From assembly GCA_005502925.1 (NCBI GenBank), contig SCPD01000003.1:124001-188000 (forward strand): DNA of 64,000 nt, in the 5' to 3' direction. The stretch is from Rhizobiales bacterium Y(2018). Lineage in GTDB: Bacteria; Pseudomonadota; Alphaproteobacteria; Rhizobiales; Aestuariivirgaceae. The notes beneath the pieces are model-generated. The model was not told the DNA's origin. It ran no database searches and saw nothing but the letters and a program-made list of their open reading frames with translations. A program made the position numbers and the translations under genes. This document shows positions 54,426 through 64,000 of the stretch, piece after piece (positions within the stretch are counted from its first letter, which is position 1; every line of letters starts with the position of its first letter).

Positions 54426-55718
54426 ATGGCCATGCTGACCGACATAGCAAACGATGAACCGATCGCCGTTGTCGGACTAGGCTATGTGGGCCTGCCGCTG
54501 GCCGTGGAATTCGGCAAGAAGCGCCCTACTTTGGGGTTCGACATCCGTCAGGAACGTATCGATGAACTTCGCGCCGGTCGTGACGGCACCCGGGAAGTCG
54601 AGCCTGCGGAGCTGCGCGAGGCAAAATTCCTGAAATTCTCCAATCAGCCGGACGACCTCAAACAATGTGGTTTCTTCATTGTGGCGGTGCCGACCCCGGT
54701 TGATCTCGCCAACCGGCCGGACCTGCGGATCCTATCCGAAGCCTCCAAAACGGTCGGACAGGCCATGGGCAAGGGCAGCCTCATTATTTACGAATCGACG
54801 GTCTATCCCGGGTGCACACGGGACTATTGCGTTCCGATCCTCGAGCGCATCTCCGGCCTCAAGTTCAACGAAGACTTCTTCGTCGGCTACAGCCCCGAGC
54901 GCATCAATCCGGGCGATCGCGTCCACAGGCTGACCTCCATTACCAAGGTCACCAGCGGCTCGACACCGGAAGCCGCCGACATCGTCGATGCCCTCTATGG
55001 CTCGATCGTTCCGGCCGGCACGCATAAGGCGCCCTCCATCGAAGTGGCGGAGGCCGCCAAGGTGATCGAGAACACCCAGCGTGACCTCAATATCGCGCTG
55101 ATGAACGAGCTCGCCATCATCTTCAACAAGCTCCAGATCGATACCGGGGAGGTGCTGGCCGCCGCGGGGTCCAAGTGGAATTTCCTGCCCTTCAAACCCG
55201 GTCTCGTCGGCGGACACTGCATCAGCGTCGACCCCTACTATCTGACACATCGGGCGCAGGAGATCGGCTATCATCCCGAGGTGATCCTGGCGGGGCGACG
55301 GATCAACGATCGCATGGGTCCCTATGTCGCCGACCGGGTCACCCGGCTGATGATGGCGCGCGGATTTCCAGTCGTGGGTTCCCGCATTCTCGTGCTGGGC
55401 CTGAGCTTCAAGGAGAATTGCCCGGATCTGCGGAACTCCAAGGTCGTGGACGTGATTGAAACACTGCGCGAATACAACGCGAAGGTCGAAATCTGGGATC
55501 CGCAAGTGGACAGCGCCGAAGCGAAAGAAGAGCTCCATTGCCTCATTCATGAGAGCGTTCCGCCGACAGAAAGCTATGATGCCGTCATCCTGGCGGTCGG
55601 ACACAGGGAATTTGCCGAAATGGGAGCCGCGAAGATACGCTCCTTCGGCCGCCCCGGCGCGGTCTTCTTCGACGTAAAAGGGATTTTCGCCAAACACGAA
55701 AGCGACGGTCGTCTATAA
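54426..55718 (+). CDS. Nucleotide-sugar 6-dehydrogenase (WbpA/TviB type)
   Basis: 430 residues from ATG 54426 (ATG 54432 also possible). NAD motif [15 protein letters not shown] near the N-terminus, [14 protein letters not shown], and catalytic Cys in [17 protein letters not shown] (~263), which is the form seen in UDP-HexNAc dehydrogenases, not UDP-glucose dehydrogenase. It makes a uronic acid nucleotide sugar. The next gene starts two bases after its stop. Confidence 0.88.
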   Translation: MAMLTDIANDEPIAVVGLGYVGLPLAVEFGKKRPTLGFDIRQERIDELRAGRDGTREVEPAELREAKFLKFSNQPDDLKQCGFFIVAVPTPVDLANRPDLRILSEASKTVGQAMGKGSLIIYESTVYPGCTRDYCVPILERISGLKFNEDFFVGYSPERINPGDRVHRLTSITKVTSGSTPEAADIVDALYGSIVPAGTHKAPSIEVAEAAKVIENTQRDLNIALMNELAIIFNKLQIDTGEVLAAAGSKWNFLPFKPGLVGGHCISVDPYYLTHRAQEIGYHPEVILAGRRINDRMGPYVADRVTRLMMARGFPVVGSRILVLGLSFKENCPDLRNSKVVDVIETLREYNAKVEIWDPQVDSAEAKEELHCLIHESVPPTESYDAVILAVGHREFAEMGAAKIRSFGRPGAVFFDVKGIFAKHESDGRL

Positions 55719-55720
55719 AA

Positions 55721-56740
55721 ATGAGAGTCCTCGTCACCGGTACCGCAGGTTTCATCGGCTTTCATACGGCCAAGAGGCTCATCGAGCGTGGCGACGAGGT
55801 CGTGGGCTTCGACATCGTCAACGACTACTACGACCCGTCATTGAAAGAGAAGCGCCTGACGCTTCTCGCCAAAGCGGCGGCCACCGCGCAAGGCAGCTGG
55901 CGCTTCATCCGTGCCGACCTCACGGATCGTTCGGCCGTCGCAAATGCCTTCGAAACACCATTCGACAGAGTGATCCACCTCGCCGCCCAGGCCGGGGTCA
56001 GGCATAGCCTCACTCATCCGCATGATTATATCAGCTCGAACATCGTCGCGTTCCTCAACATTCTCGAAGCCTGCCGGGATCGGCAGACGCCGCATCTGAC
56101 CTACGCGTCGACATCGAGCGTCTACGGCGCAAACAAAAGAATGCCGTTCTCGGAGCATGAGGGCGTCGATCACCCGCTTCAGCTCTATGCGGCGACGAAA
56201 CGCTCTAACGAGCTGATGGCGCATTCTTACAGCCATCTTTTCCGCCTGCCGACCACCGCGCTCCGTTTCTTCACGGTTTACGGTCCGTGGGGACGGCCGG
56301 ACATGGCGCTCTTCCTGTTCACCAAGGCCATCCTTGCCGGCCAACCGATCGATGTGTTCAACAACGGCAAGCACACGCGGGACTTCACCTATGTCGACGA
56401 CATTGTCGAGGGCATCATCCGCGCGTCCGATCAGATCGCCGAACCCAATCCGGCATGGGATGCGATGCATCCCGATCCAGCGACCTCGAATGCCCCTTTC
56501 CGCGTGTTCAACATCGGAAACAATTCACCTGTGGCGCTGATGGACTATATCGGCGCGATCGAGGAAGCGACGGCGGAGAAAGCGACGCTCAGGTTCAAGC
56601 CGCTGCAACCCGGCGACGTGCCGGATACCTATGCCGACGTGTCGTCTCTGGTTCAGGCGGTGGACTACAAGCCCGCCACCCCGGTGCGCGAGGGCGTCCG
56701 CAAGTTCGTCGAGTGGTATCGGAACTACTATTCGGAGTGA
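55721..56740 (+). CDS. UDP-glucuronate-4-epimerase-like NAD-dependent epimerase
   Basis: 339 residues. The Rossmann motif [20 protein letters not shown] lies at the N-terminus, [12 protein letters not shown] and the catalytic YAATKRSNE (Tyr156-Lys160), with [14 protein letters not shown] in between. It best resembles UDP-glucuronate or UDP-GalNAcA 4-epimerases. With the dehydrogenase before it, it would supply an epimeric uronic acid donor. Confidence 0.88.
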   Translation: MRVLVTGTAGFIGFHTAKRLIERGDEVVGFDIVNDYYDPSLKEKRLTLLAKAAATAQGSWRFIRADLTDRSAVANAFETPFDRVIHLAAQAGVRHSLTHPHDYISSNIVAFLNILEACRDRQTPHLTYASTSSVYGANKRMPFSEHEGVDHPLQLYAATKRSNELMAHSYSHLFRLPTTALRFFTVYGPWGRPDMALFLFTKAILAGQPIDVFNNGKHTRDFTYVDDIVEGIIRASDQIAEPNPAWDAMHPDPATSNAPFRVFNIGNNSPVALMDYIGAIEEATAEKATLRFKPLQPGDVPDTYADVSSLVQAVDYKPATPVREGVRKFVEWYRNYYSE

Positions 56741-56833
56741 GGCCGCCGGTCCTGGCGTCCATTGAATGACCGGTTGGCGAAATCCGCTCGGAGGCCCTTC
56801 GAAGTGACACGAATTCGGGATTCGAGACAGTAG

Positions 56834-58003
56834 ATGCTTTCGAAGCTGCTTGCCAGGACATGGCCCTTCACGGCAGGTGCGGCCGCCACGGGCTTTCTGG
56901 CCACGATCGTCCTCGTCCGGCTGATCGGCGTCGAAGGTTTCGCCAATTACGCGATCGATCTGGCGAAGCTCTCCCTTTTTCTTCTGCTCCTCGAGCTCAT
57001 TCCCAGCTCATATGTGATCTTCCGCCAGCAGGAAGATGAAACGCTTGCCGCGGACCTCGCCTCTTTCGTCTGCCTCGCTTTGCTGGTGTTACCGGTGGCC
57101 GTGCTCATCGGCGGCCTCGTCGGCGTCTTCTCGCATTTCTCGATATTCATGGTCGTCTATGCGGCCGGCAGCGTGATCCAGCGCTATTTCGATTCACGTT
57201 TTCAGGCGCAGGGCCGTATCGGCGATTTTTTTCTTCTGCCGCTGGTGACGAATGTCATTCGCCTGCTGCTCCTCCTGGGCCTCTGGCAGTTTCCGCTCTC
57301 CGCCTCGCCCGCCGACATGGCCTGGGGGTCGCTGGCGGCCGGCATTCTCGGCGCGCAAGCCTTCTTCCTGTTGCGGCATCCGGCCGAAGTCTCGGCCTTC
57401 ATCCATTCCGGACATTTGCGGGCCCTGCAACGGCTGTGGAGCAATCGCGGCCAATATTTCGCCTATTATCCCAATATCGTCCTGAAGCGGCTGCGCGACA
57501 CCGCAATGCCGCTCGTCTGCGACTTCTTCGCCGCCGACAAGTTCGAGGCCGGCAAGTACCTGCTGGCCTATCGGGGCGTCGACTTCTCCATCGGCCAGCT
57601 GCGCGTGATCGAAACCTTCTTCTCGAATGCCGGCTTGCGGGACTCGCTGAAGGCAAAGGGCGGAACTTCGCTTCTGTTGTTAGCCGTGTTCGGACAGCTG
57701 GTCGCCATCGTCGCCGGCCTATTGCTGGTCGGCCAGGCGGAGCTGACCTGGTCGAGTGCCACGCTCATCGTCCTGGCGAGCCTGTTCGTCTACCCGTATG
57801 TCCTCGAGCTCTCCGCACGCTCCGGCGCCTATGCCCAATTCCGCCCGCACCAGGTGACGATCTCACTCCTCGCCTTCGTTGCCGGCATAGGCATCGCGCT
57901 GGCGGGCGCGGCTCCGTTCACCCCACTCACCGCTGTCGTCCTGATCCTGGCTCCGTTGCTCGGACAATGCCTGGCAACGCTGTCATACAAAGTGTTCAAG
58001 TGA
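56834..58003 (+). CDS. Wzx-like polysaccharide flippase
   Basis: 389 residues with about ten hydrophobic segments, beginning FTAGAAATGFLATIVLVRLIG and ending in a run of close hydrophobic helices. It fits the MOP/Wzx family, which flips lipid-linked repeat units across the inner membrane. Shorter than the usual 420-480 residues, so the assignment is by context and topology. Confidence 0.78.
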   Translation: MLSKLLARTWPFTAGAAATGFLATIVLVRLIGVEGFANYAIDLAKLSLFLLLLELIPSSYVIFRQQEDETLAADLASFVCLALLVLPVAVLIGGLVGVFSHFSIFMVVYAAGSVIQRYFDSRFQAQGRIGDFFLLPLVTNVIRLLLLLGLWQFPLSASPADMAWGSLAAGILGAQAFFLLRHPAEVSAFIHSGHLRALQRLWSNRGQYFAYYPNIVLKRLRDTAMPLVCDFFAADKFEAGKYLLAYRGVDFSIGQLRVIETFFSNAGLRDSLKAKGGTSLLLLAVFGQLVAIVAGLLLVGQAELTWSSATLIVLASLFVYPYVLELSARSGAYAQFRPHQVTISLLAFVAGIGIALAGAAPFTPLTAVVLILAPLLGQCLATLSYKVFK

Positions 58004-58007
58004 TCCA

Positions 58008-59201
58008 ATGCCAGAGCCCAGTGCCATGCCGCAACCAACCAGCGACAAAAAACTCGTTTATGTCCTCAATTATGTCAACGCCGACGATACGCAGCACTTC
58101 GTGCATGTCCTCAATTTGCTGACCCGGCTGAAGGAGCTCGGCTGGTCAGTGACGGTTATCAGCGAAAAGGGCGGCGAAGGCGTCCAGTCCATTCTCGGGC
58201 ATGACGTCCACTATATGTCGCGCGACGGCGGATGGAGCCGGCTGCTGCGCCTCGCGAAAACTCTCATCGGCCTCCGCCGGCAAGGATATCGCCTGATCTT
58301 CGTTCGCATTTCGCGCCCCGCTGCGCTCGTCGCGGCGCTCCTCGCAAGGCCCTTCGGCTGGAAGACCTTGTATTGGCTGAGCGGAGCGACGGACGACTTC
58401 AACAGCCGGCAACCGCTGGTCCGGCGCAGCATCGATGCGGCCATACTGAAAACAATCTTCACCGGCATCCATCGCTTCGTGACCGGACCCGAATCCATGA
58501 TCACCTATTATCAAACGGTGTATCGCGTGCCGGCACGCAAATGCGTTCTTCTCTATAACGACATCGATGTCGACCGATATCAAGCGACGACGCCGTCGGC
58601 GCCGGCGCGCGACCTGTCCATCCTGATACTGCATCGCCTGTCGCCAGTGCGCGAAACCGACCGCTATATGCCCGGAATCGTTGCGGCGCTCAGCGAATAC
58701 GCCGCGCAAGGGCAACGGGTCCGCCTGAACATCGTGGGCGACGGACCGGAACGCCCTGCCCTCGAGAAAACCGCCGCCGCTGCCTCCGGCGGACTCGAAG
58801 TGGTTTTTCATGGCGCCGTTCCCAATCGCCGCGTGCACGAATTCTACAAGACCGCCGATATTTTCATCATGCCGAGCTATCGCGAGGGCTTTCCGCGCGT
58901 CATCATCGAGGCCATGGCCATGGGCCTTCCGATCGTCACGACCGATGCGGGCGGCACCCGCGATCTCCTCGGGCCGCAGCAAAGCGAATTCGTAGCCGCG
59001 CGCGACGATGCGGCGGCTTTTGCGGCAAAACTCAAGAGCCTGGCGGCCGCACCGAACAAGCGCCGTGAACTGGGCGCGGAGAACCGGCGCGAAGTCATGC
59101 GGTTCTCGACCAGCGCCGTGGCGCACATGTATGACGAAGCACTCTCCACGCTCCTCGCCGATGGCGAGCAACAGCGCGACGTGCGGGTCGACCATGCTTG
59201 A
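58008..59201 (+). CDS. GT4-family glycosyltransferase 1
   Basis: 397 residues with the GT-B fold. Donor-site marks are LRIL-type SILILHRLSPVRETDR, VRLNIVGDGPERPAL, IMPSYREGFPRVIIEAMAMG (the E-x7-E motif) and TTDAGGTRDLLG. It adds one sugar to the repeat unit. It overlaps the next gene by eight bases. Confidence 0.9.
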   Translation: MPEPSAMPQPTSDKKLVYVLNYVNADDTQHFVHVLNLLTRLKELGWSVTVISEKGGEGVQSILGHDVHYMSRDGGWSRLLRLAKTLIGLRRQGYRLIFVRISRPAALVAALLARPFGWKTLYWLSGATDDFNSRQPLVRRSIDAAILKTIFTGIHRFVTGPESMITYYQTVYRVPARKCVLLYNDIDVDRYQATTPSAPARDLSILILHRLSPVRETDRYMPGIVAALSEYAAQGQRVRLNIVGDGPERPALEKTAAAASGGLEVVFHGAVPNRRVHEFYKTADIFIMPSYREGFPRVIIEAMAMGLPIVTTDAGGTRDLLGPQQSEFVAARDDAAAFAAKLKSLAAAPNKRRELGAENRREVMRFSTSAVAHMYDEALSTLLADGEQQRDVRVDHA

Positions 59202-60300
59202 CCTCAGTGTTCTGCATCTCGGTGCGGCCCGCTACGATCCGGCCGATCGCTCGCATTCCACCTTCGAGATCTGGCGCGAGCTCGCCAAGGGGTTCCGGCG
59301 CTACACCGTCCTGGGGAGATCGAAGACCGGGCGGGCCTGCATCGATGAAGGCAATCTCAGGGTGCATCTGATCGAAAGCCGGATGCCCCAGGAGAGGGAG
59401 TTTATCTGGTCACAGCGCCACGCAATACGCCTCGCTGACGCAGTTGAGGCTGATGTCGTCATTGCACAGTCTCCGGTTCTCGGCGGCCTGGCCGGGCTCA
59501 TCATCAAGAAACGCCGGAAGGTCGGCCTTCTCGCGGAGCTCCATTCGCAGGATTTTTTCGGCGCCGCTTCTCCCGGCTCGACGAAATGGCTGCTGCAGCG
59601 CCTCGCCGCGCCCGTCTTGCGGCGGGCCGACAGGATCCGCGCCCTCAGTCCCCGTATGGCCGATGACGTGCTGGCCAAATACGGAGCCACGCTGCGCGAT
59701 CGTCTCGTGATCCTGCCTCCCCGTGTCGATCTCGCGAAGTTTCGTCCAAAAGCAGACTGGGCCAGCAGCGGCCGACTTCGGGCCGTCATGGTCGGCGCGG
59801 TCAATGACAACAAGGGTCAGGTACGGTTGCTGCGACTGCTCCTCGCCCGCGAGGCACTGGTGGAGCTGTGGATCGTCGGAGACGGCCCGGATCTGGCGAT
59901 CTGCCGGGAACTGGCCGATGGCCACCCGGATCGCGTGCGGCTCTTCGGCCGCGTCACCCATGATGAATTGTCGAACATCCTCACGGCGGCCGACGCGCTG
60001 GTGCTTTATTCACGCAGCGAAGCCACCCCGCGCGTCATCCTTGAGGCGATGGCGGTCGGCCTTCCGGTGATTACAACCAATGCCGGCTTTTGTGCGGATA
60101 TCGTCGCCGATGGCATTGAGGGAATCGTTCTCGGCGACAAGCCCGACGAGGAAGTGCTGCAGCAGCTCGAACGCCTCCGCGGCGATGCGGAATTGCGGGA
60201 AGGACTGGGAAAGGCCGGCCGCCTGCGGGCCATGCGCGACTACGACTCGATCGCCCTCTATGAGCGCTACAAAGCCCTGATCGCCGAGGCCGCCGGATGA
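59194..60300 (+). CDS. GT4-family glycosyltransferase 2
   Basis: 368 residues from ATG 59194. Marks: AVMVGAVNDNKGQVRLL, VELWIVGDGPDL, LVLYSRSEATPRVILEAMAVG and TTNAGFCADIVADG. It starts inside the previous gene (8-base overlap) and ends in an ATGA overlap with the next one, showing translational coupling. Confidence 0.9.
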   Translation: MLDLSVLHLGAARYDPADRSHSTFEIWRELAKGFRRYTVLGRSKTGRACIDEGNLRVHLIESRMPQEREFIWSQRHAIRLADAVEADVVIAQSPVLGGLAGLIIKKRRKVGLLAELHSQDFFGAASPGSTKWLLQRLAAPVLRRADRIRALSPRMADDVLAKYGATLRDRLVILPPRVDLAKFRPKADWASSGRLRAVMVGAVNDNKGQVRLLRLLLAREALVELWIVGDGPDLAICRELADGHPDRVRLFGRVTHDELSNILTAADALVLYSRSEATPRVILEAMAVGLPVITTNAGFCADIVADGIEGIVLGDKPDEEVLQQLERLRGDAELREGLGKAGRLRAMRDYDSIALYERYKALIAEAAG

Positions 60301-61385
60301 TCATTTCCGCCGACGCGCTGCGCCTGTATCGCGCCTATCCTCGCCTGCCGCCAGAGATCGGCGGCATGGAGCGGCATATTGCGCAACTGACGGCTGCGCA
60401 ACGGGCGCAAGGCGTCGACGTCGTCAACATCTTCAATGCCGGTGAACCGGACGGACCGGCGCAGCAAGTACTGCCCAAGCGAAATCTCAACACTATCAAG
60501 CCGGGCGTCCTGAGGGATTTCCTGTTCTATGCCGCCGCGCGCGGCACCCTGCAGCCGGTTCGCGACAATCGCTTCACCGTTCTGCATGTGCATGGCGACT
60601 GGAGCGCCTTCCTCGCATCGCGCTTTCTGGCCGGCCGCCTGCGGCCGGTCGTCTCCGTCGCCTCGATACATGGGACGGCGCAGAGATCGGCCGCTTTCTA
60701 TCGGACGGCGCTCGCCGCGCATGATCTGCTTTTTGCGACCGGCTATGGCGATGCGCATCGCCTCGCCGGATGGACAGGCAAGCCGGTTCATCATCTTCCC
60801 AGCGCCCCGCTCGATCTCTTCTTCGAACCGCCCTCCCGAAATGCTCCCCAAACCGATGTCATCGCCATCGGCAATTTGCTGCCGAACAAGAGAAACGATC
60901 TTCTGATCGCCTGCGCCTTGCGCCGGCCGCATCTGCAATTCTCGATCTATGGAGAGGGACCTGAGCGGAAGTCCATCGAGACCGCCATAGCGGCAAGCGG
61001 CTGCTCAAATGTGCGCCTCTTCGGCAGGGTCGATCCGCATCAGGTCGCAGCGGCGCTGCAAGCGGCGAGACTGTTCGTCAATCTCTCGGGCAATGAGGGA
61101 ACGCCGACCGCAGCGCTCGAAGCCATGGCGTGCGGACTGCCGGTCGTCCTCACTCCCTCCAACGACTATGGCTGGCTGGTGCGCGAGGGCATCAACGGCT
61201 ATGTCACGCGCGGATGGGACATCGAGGAAATCCTCCAGAAGATCGATCTCTGTCTGGCCGACGAGGAACGACGCCGCATCATGGCGGCCGCCAATCGCGA
61301 AGTGGCCCGGGAACATCGCTGGAGCGCCAAGGCGGCTTTCGTGACAGGCAAGATCATCGAGGCGATCGAAAAGGCAATCCGCTGA
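60297..61385 (+). CDS. GT4-family glycosyltransferase 3
   Basis: 362 residues. The acceptor half holds YRAYPRLPPEIGGMERHI and VLHVHGDWSAFLAS. The donor half holds VIAIGNLLPNKRNDLL, FSIYGEGPERKSIET and VNLSGNEGTPTAALEAMACG. Starts by ATGA overlap at 60297. Confidence 0.88.
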   Translation: MIISADALRLYRAYPRLPPEIGGMERHIAQLTAAQRAQGVDVVNIFNAGEPDGPAQQVLPKRNLNTIKPGVLRDFLFYAAARGTLQPVRDNRFTVLHVHGDWSAFLASRFLAGRLRPVVSVASIHGTAQRSAAFYRTALAAHDLLFATGYGDAHRLAGWTGKPVHHLPSAPLDLFFEPPSRNAPQTDVIAIGNLLPNKRNDLLIACALRRPHLQFSIYGEGPERKSIETAIAASGCSNVRLFGRVDPHQVAAALQAARLFVNLSGNEGTPTAALEAMACGLPVVLTPSNDYGWLVREGINGYVTRGWDIEEILQKIDLCLADEERRRIMAAANREVAREHRWSAKAAFVTGKIIEAIEKAIR

Positions 61386-62419
61386 TGCGCGTGCTTCAGG
61401 TCATTACCGGCTTGAATATGGGCGGCGCGGAGCGCCTGCTCCTGCAGCTGGCCAAAGCGCTGGACGCCGACAGATTCGATACGCGGATCGTGTCCTTGAC
61501 GCCCGAGCTGGGCGCCCTTTCATCTTCCGGCATCGACAGGGCAAAGGTGAGCGCACTCGATTTCAGGCACCAGCGCCTGCGCAGCCTGCGCGATCTGGCG
61601 AAGCTGATAGACGCTCATGAGCCTCAGGTGATCCACGCCCATATGTTCCATGCGCTGCTCGCCGTCGCCATGGCCTTGCCGCTCGCCCGCTCGAGGCCGG
61701 CGCTGTGCTTCACCGGACACCGCACCGTGCATGCGCCGCTCAGGCGGGCTTTCCTCAGACTGTTCAAGCGACTGCGCGCCGCCGACATCGTCTTCAGCAA
61801 AGACGTGCTATCCGCCGTGGATGCCCACCATACGGTGGTGATCCCGAATGGCGTCGAAATAGAGGATCCGGTATCGCGGCGACAATCCTGGGGCGGTGAA
61901 ACACGGCGCCTGATCTCGGTGGGCCGCCTGATCGACATCAAGGGCTGTCTTGAGCTTGTGCGCGCCTATGCCACCGCCCGGATCGGGAACACCGAGCTCG
62001 TTTTTGTCGGCACCGGCCCGCTCGCAACGCCCATTGAAAGACTGGCGCGTGAGCTTGGCGTGGCGGACCACGTCAAGCTGCTGGGCTTTTCCGACAATGT
62101 GCGGGCGCATTTGCGCGAGGCGCATGTCTTCGTCATGCATTCGCGCCAGGAAGGCATGCCGCTCGCCTTGCTGGAGGCCGGCGCCGAAGGGCTTCCCGCC
62201 ATAGCAACGCCGGTTGGCTCGATACCCTCGCTGCTCGCGGAAAAACGCGGCATCCTGGCCACCGGTGACGAGTTTGCCGGTGCACTGCGGCACGTCATCG
62301 ATCATCCCGAAGAGGCCGTGGCCATGGGCGCCCGGCTGCAAGACTACATTGCCGCCCATCATTCGATGGCGACGGTCGCCGCCATGCATGAGCGGCTATA
62401 TGCGAGCCTCGTCGGGTAG
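61385..62419 (+). CDS. GT4-family glycosyltransferase 4
   Basis: 344 residues from ATG 61385, which shares one base with the previous stop. The start VLQVITGLNMGGAERLLLQLA is typical of GT4 enzymes acting on lipid-linked acceptors, followed by LISVGRLIDIKGCLELV, VFVGTGPLATPIERL and VMHSRQEGMPLALLEAGAEG. Its 3' end overlaps the opposite-strand glycosyltransferase by 24 bases. Confidence 0.9.
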   Translation: MRVLQVITGLNMGGAERLLLQLAKALDADRFDTRIVSLTPELGALSSSGIDRAKVSALDFRHQRLRSLRDLAKLIDAHEPQVIHAHMFHALLAVAMALPLARSRPALCFTGHRTVHAPLRRAFLRLFKRLRAADIVFSKDVLSAVDAHHTVVIPNGVEIEDPVSRRQSWGGETRRLISVGRLIDIKGCLELVRAYATARIGNTELVFVGTGPLATPIERLARELGVADHVKLLGFSDNVRAHLREAHVFVMHSRQEGMPLALLEAGAEGLPAIATPVGSIPSLLAEKRGILATGDEFAGALRHVIDHPEEAVAMGARLQDYIAAHHSMATVAAMHERLYASLVG

Positions 62420-63586
62420 CGCCGGATCGGGCGGTGCGCCAACCGTCCCCGCCCGATCACGCCCCTCGATGATGGACACGGTCGCGGCGGCGACGGCAGT
62501 GCTTTCGAAACGCTCCTCGCAAATGCGCCGGCCGGCTTTGCCCATCTTCGCCGCCAGCTCCAGATCCGAGCCGAGCCGCAACATCGCGTCGGCAAGGGCG
62601 CCGGCGTCATGCGATGGCACCAGCAGTCCGGTGACGCCCTCGATGACCGTCTCGCGGCAGCCAACGACATCGGTCGTGATGATGGCGCGGCCGGTCGCCA
62701 TGGCCTCCAGATTCACCCGCGGCGTGCCCTCCCGATAGGAGGGAAGCACAAAGATATGAGCTTCCCCCAAGGCTGAGCGCGGATCTTCCAGATGGCCGCG
62801 ATAGTCGATCAAGCCCTCCGCGACCCAGCCGTCCACCTCCGCTTGCCGAATGGCGGTGGGATTGGAGTCGGGTGCTCCCACCAACAGAAACCGGGCGGCG
62901 GGCAGGCGCTGCCGGACCTTGCGGGCCGCCGCGATGAATTCATAGACGCCTTTATCGCGCAGGAGCCGTGCCATCATCAGGAATACCGGCGGCCCCGGCG
63001 GGAGCGTCTGCTCGGAATACTGGCCGATGTCGACGCCCGAGCCATTGACCCGGCCGACACGCAAATGCCTGCCCAACAGGCCCCATTTGCGGAAGCTCGC
63101 AATGTCATCGTCGTTCTGGAAGACGACCACATTCGCCTGGGACAGCGCCGCCCGGTAGCCGAGCCAGCCGAGGCCTTGGGTGATCTTCCCGCTCAGCGTT
63201 TCACCATGCATGAAAGCATAGCCGAGACCGGTGATCATGGCCGTCCGCCAGGGGACACCGACGAGGCGCGCCGCGAGCATTCCGTAGATGACCGGCTTTA
63301 TCGTGTAGCCGAAGAAAATATCCGGCCTGACCTGCCGCAGAAGCCATGCAAGCTTCACCACGGCGACCAGATCAGGCACCGGGTTGCGGCCGGTCCGACG
63401 GATGTCCCAAGGACAAAAGACCGCTCCCAGTTCCTCGATCCGCGCCCGATAAGGACCGGCCTGCGGCGGCGCCGCCGCGAAGACCTGATATCCCCTACGC
63501 ACAAACTCCTTGATGAGCGCGCTGCGGAATCGATAGAGATTCCCAGCATCATTGCTCAACAGCAATACCCTCGGGCCTGCAGTCAT
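62396..63586 (-). CDS. GT4-family glycosyltransferase 5 (opposite strand)
   Basis: 396 residues from ATG 63586, which has GGGA upstream; the frame continues six codons to a TTG. Marks are VLLLSNDAGNLYRFRSALI, IFFGYTIKPVIYGMLAARL (typical of WbpY/WfbG-like fucosamine or galactose transferases), LMMARLLRDKGVYEFIAAA and VLPSYREGTPRVNLEAMATG. The gene is transcribed with the sugar transferase gene to its right. Confidence 0.9.
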   Translation of the reverse strand: MTAGPRVLLLSNDAGNLYRFRSALIKEFVRRGYQVFAAAPPQAGPYRARIEELGAVFCPWDIRRTGRNPVPDLVAVVKLAWLLRQVRPDIFFGYTIKPVIYGMLAARLVGVPWRTAMITGLGYAFMHGETLSGKITQGLGWLGYRAALSQANVVVFQNDDDIASFRKWGLLGRHLRVGRVNGSGVDIGQYSEQTLPPGPPVFLMMARLLRDKGVYEFIAAARKVRQRLPAARFLLVGAPDSNPTAIRQAEVDGWVAEGLIDYRGHLEDPRSALGEAHIFVLPSYREGTPRVNLEAMATGRAIITTDVVGCRETVIEGVTGLLVPSHDAGALADAMLRLGSDLELAAKMGKAGRRICEERFESTAVAAATVSIIEGRDRAGTVGAPPDPALPDEARI

Positions 63587-63656
63587 TTTTCCCTGTGATG
63601 CCAAAATCTCATCGCCACGGCGATGCGTGAGTTTCCATGGCCGCGTGCCGCCGGGC

Positions 63657-64000
63657 CTATCGCGATCCGAAGCCCGTCAGGATCGTCTTGATCGTCTTGA
63701 TGACGATGAGCAGATCCAGGGACGGGGAAAAGTGCTTGATGTAGTAGAAGTCGTAGTGGAGCTTGGCGGTCGCGGCGTCGATCTCGGCGACGTTGCCCTG
63801 ATTGATCTGCGCCCAGCCGCTGATGCCGGGCCGCACCGCATGGCGATAGGCGTAGAACGGGATGTCGCGCTCATACCATTCGGCGAGCTCGACCGCCTCC
63901 GGCCGTGGACCTATCCAGCTCATCTCCCCCTTCAGGATATTGAAGATCTGCGGCAGCTCGTCGATCCGGTATTTGCGGATCAGGCGGCCGATCCTCGTCA
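63657..64000 (-). CDS. Bacterial sugar transferase (undecaprenyl-phosphate sugar-1-P transferase), C-terminal part
   Basis: Only the last ~113 residues are visible; the N-terminus lies beyond the right edge. The piece [20 protein letters not shown] is followed by [17 protein letters not shown] and [13 protein letters not shown], which are hallmarks of the PF02397 priming transferases. It starts the repeat unit on undecaprenyl phosphate. Confidence 0.92.
   Translation of the reverse strand, partial: TRIGRLIRKYRIDELPQIFNILKGEMSWIGPRPEAVELAEWYERDIPFYAYRHAVRPGISGWAQINQGNVAEIDAATAKLHYDFYYIKHFSPSLDLLIVIKTIKTILTGFGSR

Overview
The window looks like chromosome from an alphaproteobacterium of the order Hyphomicrobiales (Rhizobiales). 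Supporting signs are the high GC content, the gene families and neighbourhoods (DUF1289, TIGR02281 protease, cobS/cobT, thiO-thiS-thiG-thiE behind a TPP riboswitch), and intergenic palindromes of the type scattered through rhizobial genomes. Genus cannot be read from this. I saw no rRNA, tRNA, CRISPR array, phage or intact insertion sequence.

Layout. 1-1.5 kb: a VTC-type polyphosphate polymerase with a DUF4956 membrane protein and the start of a secreted protein. 1.7-7.8 kb: tandem M20 dipeptidases divergent from a DASS/SLC13 permease, a double universal-stress protein and a GST. 7.9-18.9 kb: housekeeping genes (Mrp, UDG-like protein, hybrid-free histidine kinase, CobT/CobS, retropepsin-like protease, DUF1289, cold-shock protein, LprI-like and autotransporter-like envelope proteins, DusA). 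19.35-24.95 kb: a tightly coupled six-gene envelope cassette (DUF2092, small Cys protein, PpiC-like, HupE-like, unknown exported protein, DUF3604) with no established function. 25-26.1 kb: decayed DNA with a frameshifted L,D-transpeptidase remnant. 26.1-29 kb: TPP-controlled thiamine genes in which a 32-codon mini-ORF sits where thiC usually is.

30.9-41.4 kb is a nine-gene minus-strand operon: a sugar ABC importer, an apiosidase-like (DUF4038/GH140) protein and a D-apionate-lactonase-like protein, followed by a D-threonine-aldolase/D-serine-dehydratase-like enzyme, a D-amino-acid dehydrogenase and a RidA protein. Next come a MocR-type regulator, a PhzF homologue with an altered active site, and a peptide ABC import operon ending in a cupin and an SDR. 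The promoters of the sugar-import and peptide-import operons share the same architecture and a 24-bp operator matching at 19 of 24 positions, so the two probably form one regulon around the MocR gene.

52.6-64 kb is a surface polysaccharide cluster: Wzy-like polymerase/ligase, nucleotide-sugar dehydrogenase, UDP-glucuronate-epimerase-like protein, Wzx-like flippase, five GT4-like glycosyltransferases and the C-terminus of an initiating sugar transferase, which runs off the right edge.
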